64,000 nt of DNA from Neobacillus bataviensis (GTDB lineage: Bacteria; Bacillota; Bacilli; Bacillales_B; DSM-18226): contig NZ_JAHXYW010000002.1 in assembly GCF_019969725.1 (NCBI RefSeq), positions 62,001 through 126,000 on the forward strand, read 5' to 3'. Below the pieces are notes generated by a model. The model had not been told where the DNA came from, ran no database searches, and saw only the letters and a program-made list of their open reading frames with translations. The number at the start of each line of letters is the position of its first letter. Position 1 is the first letter of the stretch. Made by a program: the position numbers and the translations under genes. This document shows, in pieces, positions 35,314 through 42,979 of the stretch.

Positions 35314-35940
35314 TTATATTCCGTCTCCGATAAAATAATCATTGCTGGTATAGGCTGTAACTTTTTCCTTGTCTTTTCCTTTCGTTATTTTATAGCCAAG
35401 TTTTCTTTTAATAAAAATTGAAATCGTTCCAGATAAAGCTCCAAGGAAAATGGCTAAGACTGGATGAATGAAGAATAATGCCGGCACGCCAATAAGCATG
35501 ATAAAAAACGTCGTTTTATCAACAATGGATGTTTTGATCGTTTTAATAGCTGCATAAACAATGATGGCTAAAATAGTCGCTCTGATTGAAACAAAAGCAG
35601 CTTCAATCTTCGGATTATCATGAATGAATAGATAAGAAATTCCCAGAGTTAATACAATTAAAAAGGTAGGCAGCGAAACACCGATCATAGCTGCAATTGC
35701 CCCTTTGACTCCGCCTACTTTATGTCCGATAAAGGATGCTGAATTGATGGCGACTGCTCCTGGAACAGATTGTGCTAAGGCAAACAAATCAGTGACGTCT
35801 TCGCTATCTATCCATTTTTTCTTTTCTACTATTTCCCGCTCTATTAATGGAATCATCGCAAAACCACCGCCAAATGTAGCGGGGCCAATTTTAAAAAAGG
35901 TCCAAAAAAGTTGGAACAGCTTGACCCATTCTTCTTTCAT
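35314..35940 (-). CDS. Chromate transporter, single-domain (CHR) subunit A
   Basis: A 208-residue CHR-domain membrane protein with GPATFGGGFAMIPLIEREIV and AQSVPGAVAINSASFIGHKVGG. It is the first gene of the two-gene operon and is divergent from a LysR gene. The pair probably exports chromate and may take sulfate as well. Confidence 0.9.
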   Translation of the reverse strand: MKEEWVKLFQLFWTFFKIGPATFGGGFAMIPLIEREIVEKKKWIDSEDVTDLFALAQSVPGAVAINSASFIGHKVGGVKGAIAAMIGVSLPTFLIVLTLGISYLFIHDNPKIEAAFVSIRATILAIIVYAAIKTIKTSIVDKTTFFIMLIGVPALFFIHPVLAIFLGALSGTISIFIKRKLGYKITKGKDKEKVTAYTSNDYFIGDGI

Positions 35941-36160
35941 ATCTATCCTTCTCCCTTAGTACGATCTTTTTATATTAAAATAATATTTTATAGAATCTAT
36001 CATACATCTATTATGTTATCAGATACGTCAAGGGGAATAAATTGCAACAAAATTATAGGGTATAATAAATTGTTATACCCCAGTAATAGCATCTGATTTT
36101 TACACTTTATGTGTTACCATAATTTATATTGACCCCCAAATACTAGGAGGAGAATGTTTC

Positions 36161-37069
36161 GTGAACATAGAAAGTTTGAAAATGTTTTGTTTGGTAGTGG
36201 ATGAAGGAAGCATCAGTCAAGCCGCCAGATTAAGTTATGTCACACAGCCAGCTGTAACGAGACAAATCCACCAACTGGAAAATTATTATGGGACATTGTT
36301 ATTCGACCGAACGGAAGGGAAGATGAGGGTTACAGAGGCCGGAAAACTGCTCTATCCATTTGCCAAATCGATCGTGAACGATTTTTATCGTTCCAGTGAA
36401 GTGATTAAACAGTCAACAGGAGAGCAAAATACCACCCTCCATGTTGGGGCTTCCTTTACCATCGGGGAATACTTATTACCCAGCCTGCTAGGGCGTTTCA
36501 AGAAGGAAATGCCTGAAATAAAAGTGACCTTGACGATTAAAAATACTCCTGGCATTTTAGAGGATTTAACCAATGATGTCATTGACTTGGCCATGGTGGA
36601 GGGAATCGTGGACAACGGTAATCTGACGGTCGAGAAATATGCCGTTGACGAGCTTATTCTCGTTTGTTCGCCTGACCATACATGGGGAGAGCAAATTGAC
36701 ATCGAAGAAATGGCAAATGAAAGGGTTATCTGGCGTGAATCCATATCTGGTACGCGTTTGATTGTAGAAAATATGCTAAGGGAAAAGGGAATTTTGGATA
36801 AAATCGAAAGTTATATGGAGTTAGGGAGTACCCAAGCGATAAAAAGCGCTGTAGAGGCTGGCCTTGGGATAAGCATCTTGCCGCGTTTAACGGTTGCCAA
36901 AGAATTGGAACAAGGGACATTACGAGAAGTGGTTATCATCGGAGTAAAGATTATGAGGGATTTATGGCTGGTTAAAAAACAACACCGCTTCAACAAATTG
37001 GGCGTTTCTAAATTTTTGGATTTTATCCATCAAAAAGAAAGCCAGAGGGACGGTTCTCATGGATTTTGA
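36161..37069 (+). CDS. LysR family regulator divergent from the chromate transporter genes
   Basis: A 302-residue LTTR; HTH at residues 2-60 (FCLVVDEGSISQAARLSYVTQPAVTRQIHQLE). The start is GTG after TAGGAGGAG. Divergence from chrA-like genes suggests that it controls them. The last nine residues (SQRDGSHGF) are encoded by a REP-like GGGACGGTTCTCATGG element, so the natural C-terminus was probably shorter or has been replaced. Confidence 0.9.
   Translation: MNIESLKMFCLVVDEGSISQAARLSYVTQPAVTRQIHQLENYYGTLLFDRTEGKMRVTEAGKLLYPFAKSIVNDFYRSSEVIKQSTGEQNTTLHVGASFTIGEYLLPSLLGRFKKEMPEIKVTLTIKNTPGILEDLTNDVIDLAMVEGIVDNGNLTVEKYAVDELILVCSPDHTWGEQIDIEEMANERVIWRESISGTRLIVENMLREKGILDKIESYMELGSTQAIKSAVEAGLGISILPRLTVAKELEQGTLREVVIIGVKIMRDLWLVKKQHRFNKLGVSKFLDFIHQKESQRDGSHGF
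37044..37062 (+). repeat. REP-like half element (GGGACGGTTCT)
   Basis: AGAGGGACGGTTCTCATGG is one arm of the palindromic element seen complete at 61149-61210 and 61731-61783. It overlaps the 3' end of the lysR coding sequence. No opposite arm is found nearby. Confidence 0.65.
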
Positions 37070-37131
37070 TGTGAAGACCGGACGCAGGTTGTCGTTACGG
37101 CACTTCCCAACGATATGGTATAGTAATAATA

Positions 37132-37177
37132 GAGGAGACAGTCACTTTTTTTAAGACTCAATTGTGAGGGTCTCCTC
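37132..37177. other. Hairpin downstream of lysR
   Basis: GAGGAGAC pairs with GTCTCCTC, with a further CAC/GTG pairing inside the loop region. There is no T tract after it, so its role is uncertain. Confidence 0.4.
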
Positions 37178-37230
37178 AGAATTAGAATATGGGTGAATAA
37201 GTTGTATCTAAAGTTTAGATAGGATCCATA

Positions 37231-38127
37231 TTAAATGTTGATTTTCCCTTCAATTGTTATGACCGCTGATCCAGCCACCTTAATCACTGGTTCATTTTTT
37301 TTCGAACCAATCGTTACATATAATATACCCGGCCTGCCGATGGCATGCCCCTGACCTATTTTAAGCTGATGAGGTTCCTTATTCGAAAGAATTCCTTCTA
37401 AAACCAAATATCCGGCTAAAGCACCGTTGGCCGCACCAGTTACAGGGTCCTCATCTATTCCAATGCCAGGAGCGAAATCCCTCGTATAAATATCAAACTC
37501 TCCATTTGTATCAAAGGTAAATAAATGTGTGGTTGAAATATGATGCTCCCGATTCATGCTGCCTAACTTTTTAAGTTGCGGCTCTGCTAAATCAATAGCT
37601 CTACGTGTTTTAACGGGAACCAGGAGATGCCGGTTTCCAGTATAACCTAGTTTAATTGGATACCTTTCATCTAAATCAGTAGATTGAATCCCAACCAGTT
37701 GGGCGAGGGTATCTTTATTAATTTCAATTTCTTCGACCTTTGGAGTGACTTGGGTCATAGAAACACTCATCAATTGATTGTTTTCTTTTATCCATGTTAC
37801 AGGAATCAACCCTACGTTGGTTTCAAAAACAATCTGATCGGCTTTGTTTAACCAATTGTATTTGGTTGCAAGTAACCATGAAAGACCTATTGTTGCATGG
37901 CCGCAAAAATTAATTTCCTCAAGCGGTGTAAAATATTTTACTTTAAAATCAGCATTAGGATGGGAAGAAGGCAATAAAAATGCTGACTCTGGAAGATTTA
38001 ATTCATTTGCAATTTTTTGCATTTCCTCCTCAGTTAAGGCCTCTGCATTGGGAATAACCCCAGCGGGATTTCCGCCAAACGATACATTCGTAAAAGCATC
38101 AATATGATATACCGGAATTTGTTTCAT
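37231..38127 (-). CDS. PhzF family isomerase/epimerase, second paralogue
   Basis: A 298-residue PhzF-fold protein with LPESAFLLP (catalytic Glu region), INFCGHATIGLSWLLA and DPVTGAANGALAGYLV. The family is the same as 16530-17423, but the similarity is only moderate. It is divergent from the LysR at 38303, which probably controls it. The substrate is unknown. Confidence 0.88.
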   Translation of the reverse strand: MKQIPVYHIDAFTNVSFGGNPAGVIPNAEALTEEEMQKIANELNLPESAFLLPSSHPNADFKVKYFTPLEEINFCGHATIGLSWLLATKYNWLNKADQIVFETNVGLIPVTWIKENNQLMSVSMTQVTPKVEEIEINKDTLAQLVGIQSTDLDERYPIKLGYTGNRHLLVPVKTRRAIDLAEPQLKKLGSMNREHHISTTHLFTFDTNGEFDIYTRDFAPGIGIDEDPVTGAANGALAGYLVLEGILSNKEPHQLKIGQGHAIGRPGILYVTIGSKKNEPVIKVAGSAVITIEGKINI

Positions 38128-38180
38128 GATTCTCCTCCTCGAATATGATTTGTTCTACTTTAATCATATGCACTACTTAT

Positions 38181-38212
38181 GTATAAGTAAAATGAATATT
38201 ATGAATTGAATA
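38181..38212. promoter_or_regulatory. Putative LysR-type site in the phzF-lysR gap
   Basis: GTATAAGTAAAATGAATA at 38181-38198 is nearly identical to GTATAAGTAAAATTAATA at 22402. It is followed by an AT-rich, partly dyadic stretch ending GAATTGAATA. A shared operator type for the two paralogous LysR proteins is inferred. Confidence 0.5.
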
Positions 38213-38302
38213 CATGAGAAATTCTCATGCAAATCTATCTTGAAGATCAATCAGTGCCCATTAGTTCAACAAAATTTTGTATTTTTAGAGGAGGGACCTC
38301 CA

Positions 38303-39166
38303 ATGACACTTTTTCAATATGAAGTTTTTGTGAAAGTTGTAGACACAGGTAATTTTACTAAGGCAGGTGACATTTTAGGACTCACTCAATCTGGTGTCAG
38401 TCATAATATCTCGGCTTTGGAGTCAGAGCTGGGGATTATTCTTTTAAATAGAGGAAGAAATGGAGTTTCATTGACGGATGCAGGAATGCGGATTATAGAA
38501 CATATGAGAAATATTCTTTCACAGTCGGAACAAATTAAACAAAAGACGGCCGCGATTCTTGGTATAGAAATGGGTAAAATCAAAATAGGAAGTTTTCCAA
38601 GCGCTTCAGCAAAATTATTGCCTGGCATCATCTCTTATTTCAAAAACAGGTATGAAGGAATTGATTTGGAACTTGTTGAGGGAAGTTATGACGAAATTAC
38701 TGCATGGGTAGAAAATGGAGTGATTGACATTGGCTTTGTTTCGCTGCCAGTTAAAGGGGTGGAGACGATTCCTCTTTTAAAAGATAAATTGGTTGTGCTA
38801 TTACCAAGCGGTCACACTTTGCATGAATATAAGACCATAACAATAGAACAGCTATCCGATGAACCCTTTATTATGCCTAAGGCAGGCTGTGAGGTGTTGA
38901 TCAAGGAGAGGTTTCAATCCCATGGATTAAAGCCTAATATTGTATTTGAGGTAGAGGATAATCAAACCATTATTTCAATGGTCCAAGAAGGACTTGGACT
39001 AACGGTGATTCCGGAGTTAACATTACCCAATTGGTTTATGCATGTTTCTACTGTTGAACTTGTGCCTGAAACCTTTCGTAATATCGGATTAGCTGTAAAG
39101 TCTATGAAGGATTGTACACCTGCTGTTAAAGAATTCATCAAAGTCTCGCAAAAGTTTGTGAAATGA
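38303..39166 (+). CDS. LysR family transcriptional regulator
   Basis: A 287-residue LTTR, close paralogue of the protein at 22471 (MTLFQYEVFVKVVDTGNFTKAG against MTLFQLEVFLKVVETKSFTKAG). HTH at residues 2-60, effector domain about 88-280. The frame is open 21 codons upstream, but GAGGAGGGA at 38289-38297 decides the ATG at 38303. It is divergent from the phzF-like gene. Confidence 0.92.
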   Translation: MTLFQYEVFVKVVDTGNFTKAGDILGLTQSGVSHNISALESELGIILLNRGRNGVSLTDAGMRIIEHMRNILSQSEQIKQKTAAILGIEMGKIKIGSFPSASAKLLPGIISYFKNRYEGIDLELVEGSYDEITAWVENGVIDIGFVSLPVKGVETIPLLKDKLVVLLPSGHTLHEYKTITIEQLSDEPFIMPKAGCEVLIKERFQSHGLKPNIVFEVEDNQTIISMVQEGLGLTVIPELTLPNWFMHVSTVELVPETFRNIGLAVKSMKDCTPAVKEFIKVSQKFVK

Positions 39167-39230
39167 GAGAAAAATTGTACGGTTTTATTTGGGAGGATGA
39201 ACTGGAAAAAAGCAAAAAGTGGATGTTTAA

Positions 39231-39260
39231 AGGGATGCCTAAAAAATAAGGAGCATCCCT
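39231..39260. terminator. Bidirectional terminator after lysR
   Basis: AGGGATGC pairs with GCATCCCT around a 14-base A-rich loop, followed by ATTTCTT; on the minus strand TTTAAA follows. Confidence 0.65.
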
Positions 39261-39265
39261 ATTTC

Positions 39266-39406
39266 TTAAGTAGTTTTATTATAAGTTTCCTGCGATTGTT
39301 CTGATTTACTTTCCGTAATGACGCGGTCAATATCAAGATAGGGTTTGCCCCGTACAGCTTCATTCGAAACAATATTCACGGTATTTTTCCGATGATCTTT
39401 CATCAT
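39266..39406 (-). CDS. Hypothetical 46-residue protein
   Basis: A short open frame reading MMKDHRKNTVNIVSNEAV at its start and ending in QETYNKTT. It has a good ribosome site GGAGGT seven bases before the first ATG, and its stop lies at the bidirectional terminator. The composition is polar and charged with no membrane segment. No family is recognised. Confidence 0.5.
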   Translation of the reverse strand: MMKDHRKNTVNIVSNEAVRGKPYLDIDRVITESKSEQSQETYNKTT

Positions 39407-39557
39407 CACTACCTCCAAAGGAAAATTTCAATACATGCTGATAGTTTTCTCTAACTAATGATCTTTCATTACCGTTTTTCAGAAAATAACTCATCTTATT
39501 GCCTGATAGGAAATGGAAAAAGAAAAATCCAGCAAGGACCGCTGGATATAATGAATA

Positions 39558-39809
39558 TTAAGCGTTATTTTTAAACTCATGAAGGCTGAATAACTTTTTG
39601 AAATCAGGCCATCTCATTTTTGGCTTCAAGTAATCACGGAAGGAATAACAGCTTTTTTCTTGAGGATTCTTATTAAGGGATAAAATAAAGGATTCCAGGC
39701 GAACTTCCATCATGAAAAAATAGGGATTATTTTTATCCACAACAGGGATATCAACGATTTTAATCTTTTGTCCAGTTGAATTTTTGAATTCGAGGCTCTT
39801 AAATAACAA
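39558..39809 (-). CDS. Hypothetical 83-residue protein
   Basis: An 83-residue frame from a TTG start with AAAGAAG upstream. The sequence has a beta-rich beginning (KIKIVDIPVVDKNNPYFFMM) and a basic aromatic tail. It looks like a real protein in composition, but I do not recognise it. It is separated from nspC by a terminator hairpin. Confidence 0.5.
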   Translation of the reverse strand: MLFKSLEFKNSTGQKIKIVDIPVVDKNNPYFFMMEVRLESFILSLNKNPQEKSCYSFRDYLKPKMRWPDFKKLFSLHEFKNNA

Positions 39810-39906
39810 AATATCATCTTCTTTTTACCAGTTTTATATATTATAGCGCATTAGAAGACTAAAGCGTCAAAATATTGTTAAAATTCTATGGACAAAATTT
39901 TATAAA

Positions 39907-39938
39907 AAAACCAGATTCTATAACTAGAATCTGGTTTT
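39907..39938 (-). terminator. Terminator of the nsp operon
   Basis: AAAACCAGATTCT pairs perfectly with AGAATCTGGTTTT around a 6-base loop. A T tract follows on the minus strand, just after the nspC stop at 39943. Confidence 0.85.
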
Positions 39939-39942
39939 ACAC

Positions 39943-41070
39943 TTAAGCAAGTCTTACCTTAAAATCTTGATAGCCAAACTCGCGAACAACCTTACAATCG
40001 CCATCTTTATCTTGTACCGCAATCGCTGGTAATGGCATGCCGTTAAACGTGGTGTTTTTCACCATGGAGTAAATCGCCATATCTCCAAAAACCAATCTGT
40101 CGCCGCTCTTTAATGGCTGGTCAAACGAATAATCGCCGATCACATCGCCTGTAAGACAGGTTTGGCCGCCAAGGCGATAAGTAAATGGCTTCTCTCCTGC
40201 TTCCCCTGATCCAAATAAAGGAGGACGATAAGGCATTTCCAGCACATCCGGCATATGACAGGTTGCGGAGGTGTCAAGAATGGCAATATCGATTCCGTTT
40301 TTATGGAGATCAAGTACAGAAGTGATTAGATATCCTGCATTGAGAGCAATGGCTTCTCCTGGCTCAAGATAAACTTCTAATCCGTATTTATCCTGCATTC
40401 TCTTAATGCATGCTTCAAGTCTCGGGATATCATAATCTTCCCTCGTAATATGGTGGCCGCCGCCAAAGTTGATCCATTCCATTTGCGTAAGCCATTGGCC
40501 AAACTTTTCTTCCACTGCATTTAGAGTCGTCTCTAAATCGTCAGAATTTTGCTGGCAAAGAGTGTGGAAATGCAGTCCTGAAACACCATCAAGTAATTCT
40601 GGACGAAAATCTTCCTGTTTTACACCAAATCTGGAACCTGGTGAACATGGGTCATAGATTTCATGGCCAACTTGTGTTGAACACTCAGGATTGATGCGCA
40701 AGCCCACTTTCCTGCCAGCTTGAAGAGCTTTATCTTTAAATTTTTCCAACTGTGAGAAGGAATTAAAGATAATATGATCGCAAATCGAGATGATTTCATC
40801 GATTTCATCTTCACGGTAGGCAGGGGCAAAGACATGATTTTCTTTGCCCATTTCCTCGTATCCCAAACGTGCCTCAAACAGGCCGCTTGCTGTTGTACCG
40901 CTCAAATATTCTCCAATGAGGGGATACATGGTTGTCATAGAAAATGCTTTTTGTGCCAAAACAATCTTAGCTCCTGTACGCTGCATTACGCCATTCAGGA
41001 TTTTTAGATTTTTTTCTATAAGACCTTCATCAACTACATAACAAGGCGTTGGTAATTCTTCAAACCGCAT
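39943..41070 (-). CDS. nspC: Carboxynorspermidine decarboxylase
   Basis: A 375-residue fold-III PLP decarboxylase (alanine racemase-like). PLP lysine in KIVLAQKAFSMTTMYP; FGGGHHITREDYD, the LEPGEAIALNAG loop and the dimer-partner Cys in SATCHMPDV follow. It decarboxylates carboxy(nor)spermidine to (nor)spermidine in the aspartate-semialdehyde-dependent polyamine route. It begins one base after the dehydrogenase stop, so the two form an operon. Confidence 0.93.
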   Translation of the reverse strand: MRFEELPTPCYVVDEGLIEKNLKILNGVMQRTGAKIVLAQKAFSMTTMYPLIGEYLSGTTASGLFEARLGYEEMGKENHVFAPAYREDEIDEIISICDHIIFNSFSQLEKFKDKALQAGRKVGLRINPECSTQVGHEIYDPCSPGSRFGVKQEDFRPELLDGVSGLHFHTLCQQNSDDLETTLNAVEEKFGQWLTQMEWINFGGGHHITREDYDIPRLEACIKRMQDKYGLEVYLEPGEAIALNAGYLITSVLDLHKNGIDIAILDTSATCHMPDVLEMPYRPPLFGSGEAGEKPFTYRLGGQTCLTGDVIGDYSFDQPLKSGDRLVFGDMAIYSMVKNTTFNGMPLPAIAVQDKDGDCKVVREFGYQDFKVRLA

Positions 41071-41071
41071 C

Positions 41072-42316
41072 TTATCGAACTAGCTCCAGCTCTTTTTCTT
41101 CTGCTTCTTCTGGCAATGCATCCACAAGTACAGGATTAAAGTCTTCTACCCATGGAAGACCCCATTTATTTAACTCTTCCATGAATGGATCTGGATCAAA
41201 CTCTTCAATATTGAATACGCCTGGCTTATTCCATTTGCCAGTCATGATCATCGCTGCACCAATCATCGCAGGTACGCCTGTTGTATAGGAAATAGCTTGA
41301 GAGCCAACTTCTCTATAGCACTCTTGGTGGTCACAAACGTTGTATACATAATAGGTTTTATCTTTTCCATCCTTTTTCCCTTTGAAGATACAGCCGATAT
41401 TTGTTTTTCCGACTGTACGTGGTCCAAGGGAAGCTGGATCTGGTAATACTGCCTTCAAGAACTGAAGTGGAATGATTTGTTTTCCTTCAAATTCGATTGG
41501 CTCGATAGAAGTCATTCCAACGTTTTCAAGGGCCTTAAGGTGTGTAATATAGCTTTGGCCAAATGTCATGAAGAAACGGATACGCTTAAGTCCAGGAATG
41601 TTTTGTGCAAGGGATTCAAGCTCTTCATGGTAAAGCAAGTACATATCTTTTTCGCCCACTTCAGCGAAGTCATAAACTCGTTTGATTTCCATTGGCTCAG
41701 TTTCAATCCATTCACCGTTTTCCCAATAACGTCCGTTAGCAGAAACTTCACGGATATTGATTTCCGGGTTGAAATTCGTAGCGAACGGATAGCCGTGGTC
41801 GCCGCCATTACAGTCAAGAATGTCGATATATTCAATTTCATCAAAATAATGTTTTAGCGCGTAAGCAGAGAATACACCTGTTACACCTGGGTCGAAACCG
41901 CTGCCTAAAAGAGCTGTAATGCCAGCTTTTTCAAAGCGCTCACGGTATTCCCACTGCCATTTGTATTCGAATTTTGCTGTATCTTCTGGCTCATAGTTAG
42001 CCGTATCCATGTAGTGAGTCTTTGTTGCAAGACAAGCATCCATGATAGTTAAGTCTTGGTATGGTAATGCTAAGTTCATAACGATATCTGGTTTTACTTC
42101 ATTAATTAATGCGATTAACTCATCCACGTTATCTGCATCAACTTGTGCAGTTGTAATTTTAGTTTTGCCGCCGTCAAGTTTCGCTTTTAATTCATCACAT
42201 TTTGATTTTGTACGGCTTGCAATACAAATCTCTTCAAATACCTCACTGTTTTGAACACATTTATGAATAGCTACTGATGCCACGCCGCCGGCGCCAATAA
42301 TAAGTGCTTTTCCCAT
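41072..42316 (-). CDS. Carboxynorspermidine dehydrogenase (saccharopine dehydrogenase family)
   Basis: A 414-residue enzyme with N-terminal Rossmann motif ALIIGAGGVASVAIHKCVQ and saccharopine dehydrogenase features GSGFDPGVTGVFSAYA and CNGGDHGYPFATNFNPEINIREV. It condenses aspartate semialdehyde with a diamine and reduces the Schiff base, the step before NspC. The frame extends 28 codons upstream, across a terminator-like hairpin; AGGAGATAGGAG sets the start at 42316. Confidence 0.92.
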   Translation of the reverse strand: MGKALIIGAGGVASVAIHKCVQNSEVFEEICIASRTKSKCDELKAKLDGGKTKITTAQVDADNVDELIALINEVKPDIVMNLALPYQDLTIMDACLATKTHYMDTANYEPEDTAKFEYKWQWEYRERFEKAGITALLGSGFDPGVTGVFSAYALKHYFDEIEYIDILDCNGGDHGYPFATNFNPEINIREVSANGRYWENGEWIETEPMEIKRVYDFAEVGEKDMYLLYHEELESLAQNIPGLKRIRFFMTFGQSYITHLKALENVGMTSIEPIEFEGKQIIPLQFLKAVLPDPASLGPRTVGKTNIGCIFKGKKDGKDKTYYVYNVCDHQECYREVGSQAISYTTGVPAMIGAAMIMTGKWNKPGVFNIEEFDPDPFMEELNKWGLPWVEDFNPVLVDALPEEAEEKELELVR

Positions 42317-42361
42317 TCTCCTATCTCCTAACTTAATAGATTTTGATTTTGCAACAACAAC

Positions 42362-42407
42362 AAAAAAAGCAAGTGAAAAACGCATACCTGCGCACAACAC
42401 TTGCTTT
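42362..42407 (-). terminator. Terminator-like hairpin in the leader of the carboxynorspermidine operon
   Basis: On the minus strand AAAGCAAGTG pairs with CACTTGCTTT, with an inner hairpin CGCA-GGTA-TGCG, followed by TTTTTTTG. It lies 46 bases upstream of the start codon, so it can act as an attenuator or stop upstream transcription. Confidence 0.65.
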
Positions 42408-42408
42408 A

Positions 42409-42436
42409 GATATAATCAATATTAATACCATGACAA
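42409..42436 (-). promoter_or_regulatory. Possible promoter close to the carboxynorspermidine operon
   Basis: On the minus strand TTGTCA (42436-42431), a 16-base spacer and TATATC (42414-42409). A start from here would fall inside the left arm of the terminator-like hairpin and prevent its full formation. Confidence 0.4.
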
Positions 42437-42638
42437 AAAGTCATAGAAATCCGTCTATCACAAAAGTCCTAGGACCATTGGGCAGAAAGCATTTTAATAT
42501 TCAAAATATATCTTAATAGGATCAGAGTCTATATAGCAAATAATTACTTTTACCACTCTTATTGACCGTTTCACAAGTTGTGTGCATATGCACTGGTTGT
42601 AAAGTAACCAACTTATAAAATTTGAGCTTTTAACTCAA

Positions 42639-42736
42639 TCAATAAGGCAACCAAAGTTGCCAATCGGCATTTGACCCGGCTGTCCGTATGGCCTTGACTT
42701 CCAAAAGGAGGTGGTCAAAATTATCTGCTTGGAAAG
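42639..42736. other. Candidate structured RNA element in the long leader gap
   Basis: A more GC-rich block within AT-rich surroundings. Plus-strand reading: GGCAAC-CAAA-GTTGCC; TTTGACC paired with GGTCAAA and enclosing GGC-9-GCC and ACTTCC-AAAA-GGAGGT. GGCAACC...TTGCC-AATC-GGCA also allows an alternative hairpin that shares TGCC. No known riboswitch class is recognised. Strand and function are unknown; the rest of 42437-42979 shows only AT-rich sequence. Confidence 0.35.
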
Positions 42737-42979
42737 ACTCAAGATTTTGAATATCAGCTTTCCAATTTCATGCTATTACATATTATCACATTTAAAAATA
42801 ATAGCAATACTAAATACTAAAAAAAATATCAATAAATGTCGAACTATTTTATTTGAATAGCATTTTTATCTGGGTTAAAAGAGATATATTGGGAAAATTT
42901 CTAATTTTATCAATTGTTAACATTCCACTAACATTAGTGTGTTATTTTAGGGAGGAATCCACAAAAGGGAGTGAAAAGA

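Noticed and set aside
39199..39306. 35-residue frame starting MNWKKAKS after GGGAGGATGA
   Set aside because: It reads across the terminator of the lysR gene and has no coding character after it.
42317..42400. 28-residue N-terminal extension of the carboxynorspermidine dehydrogenase
   Set aside because: It runs over a terminator-like hairpin, precedes the normal Rossmann N-terminus, and the AGGAGATAGGAG site supports 42316.
42639..42736. Class I c-di-GMP riboswitch
   Set aside because: The minus strand has an AGCCGGGT...TGCCGAT resemblance to the 3' part, but the GGGCAAACC and GACGCAAAGC segments needed for the aptamer are absent.
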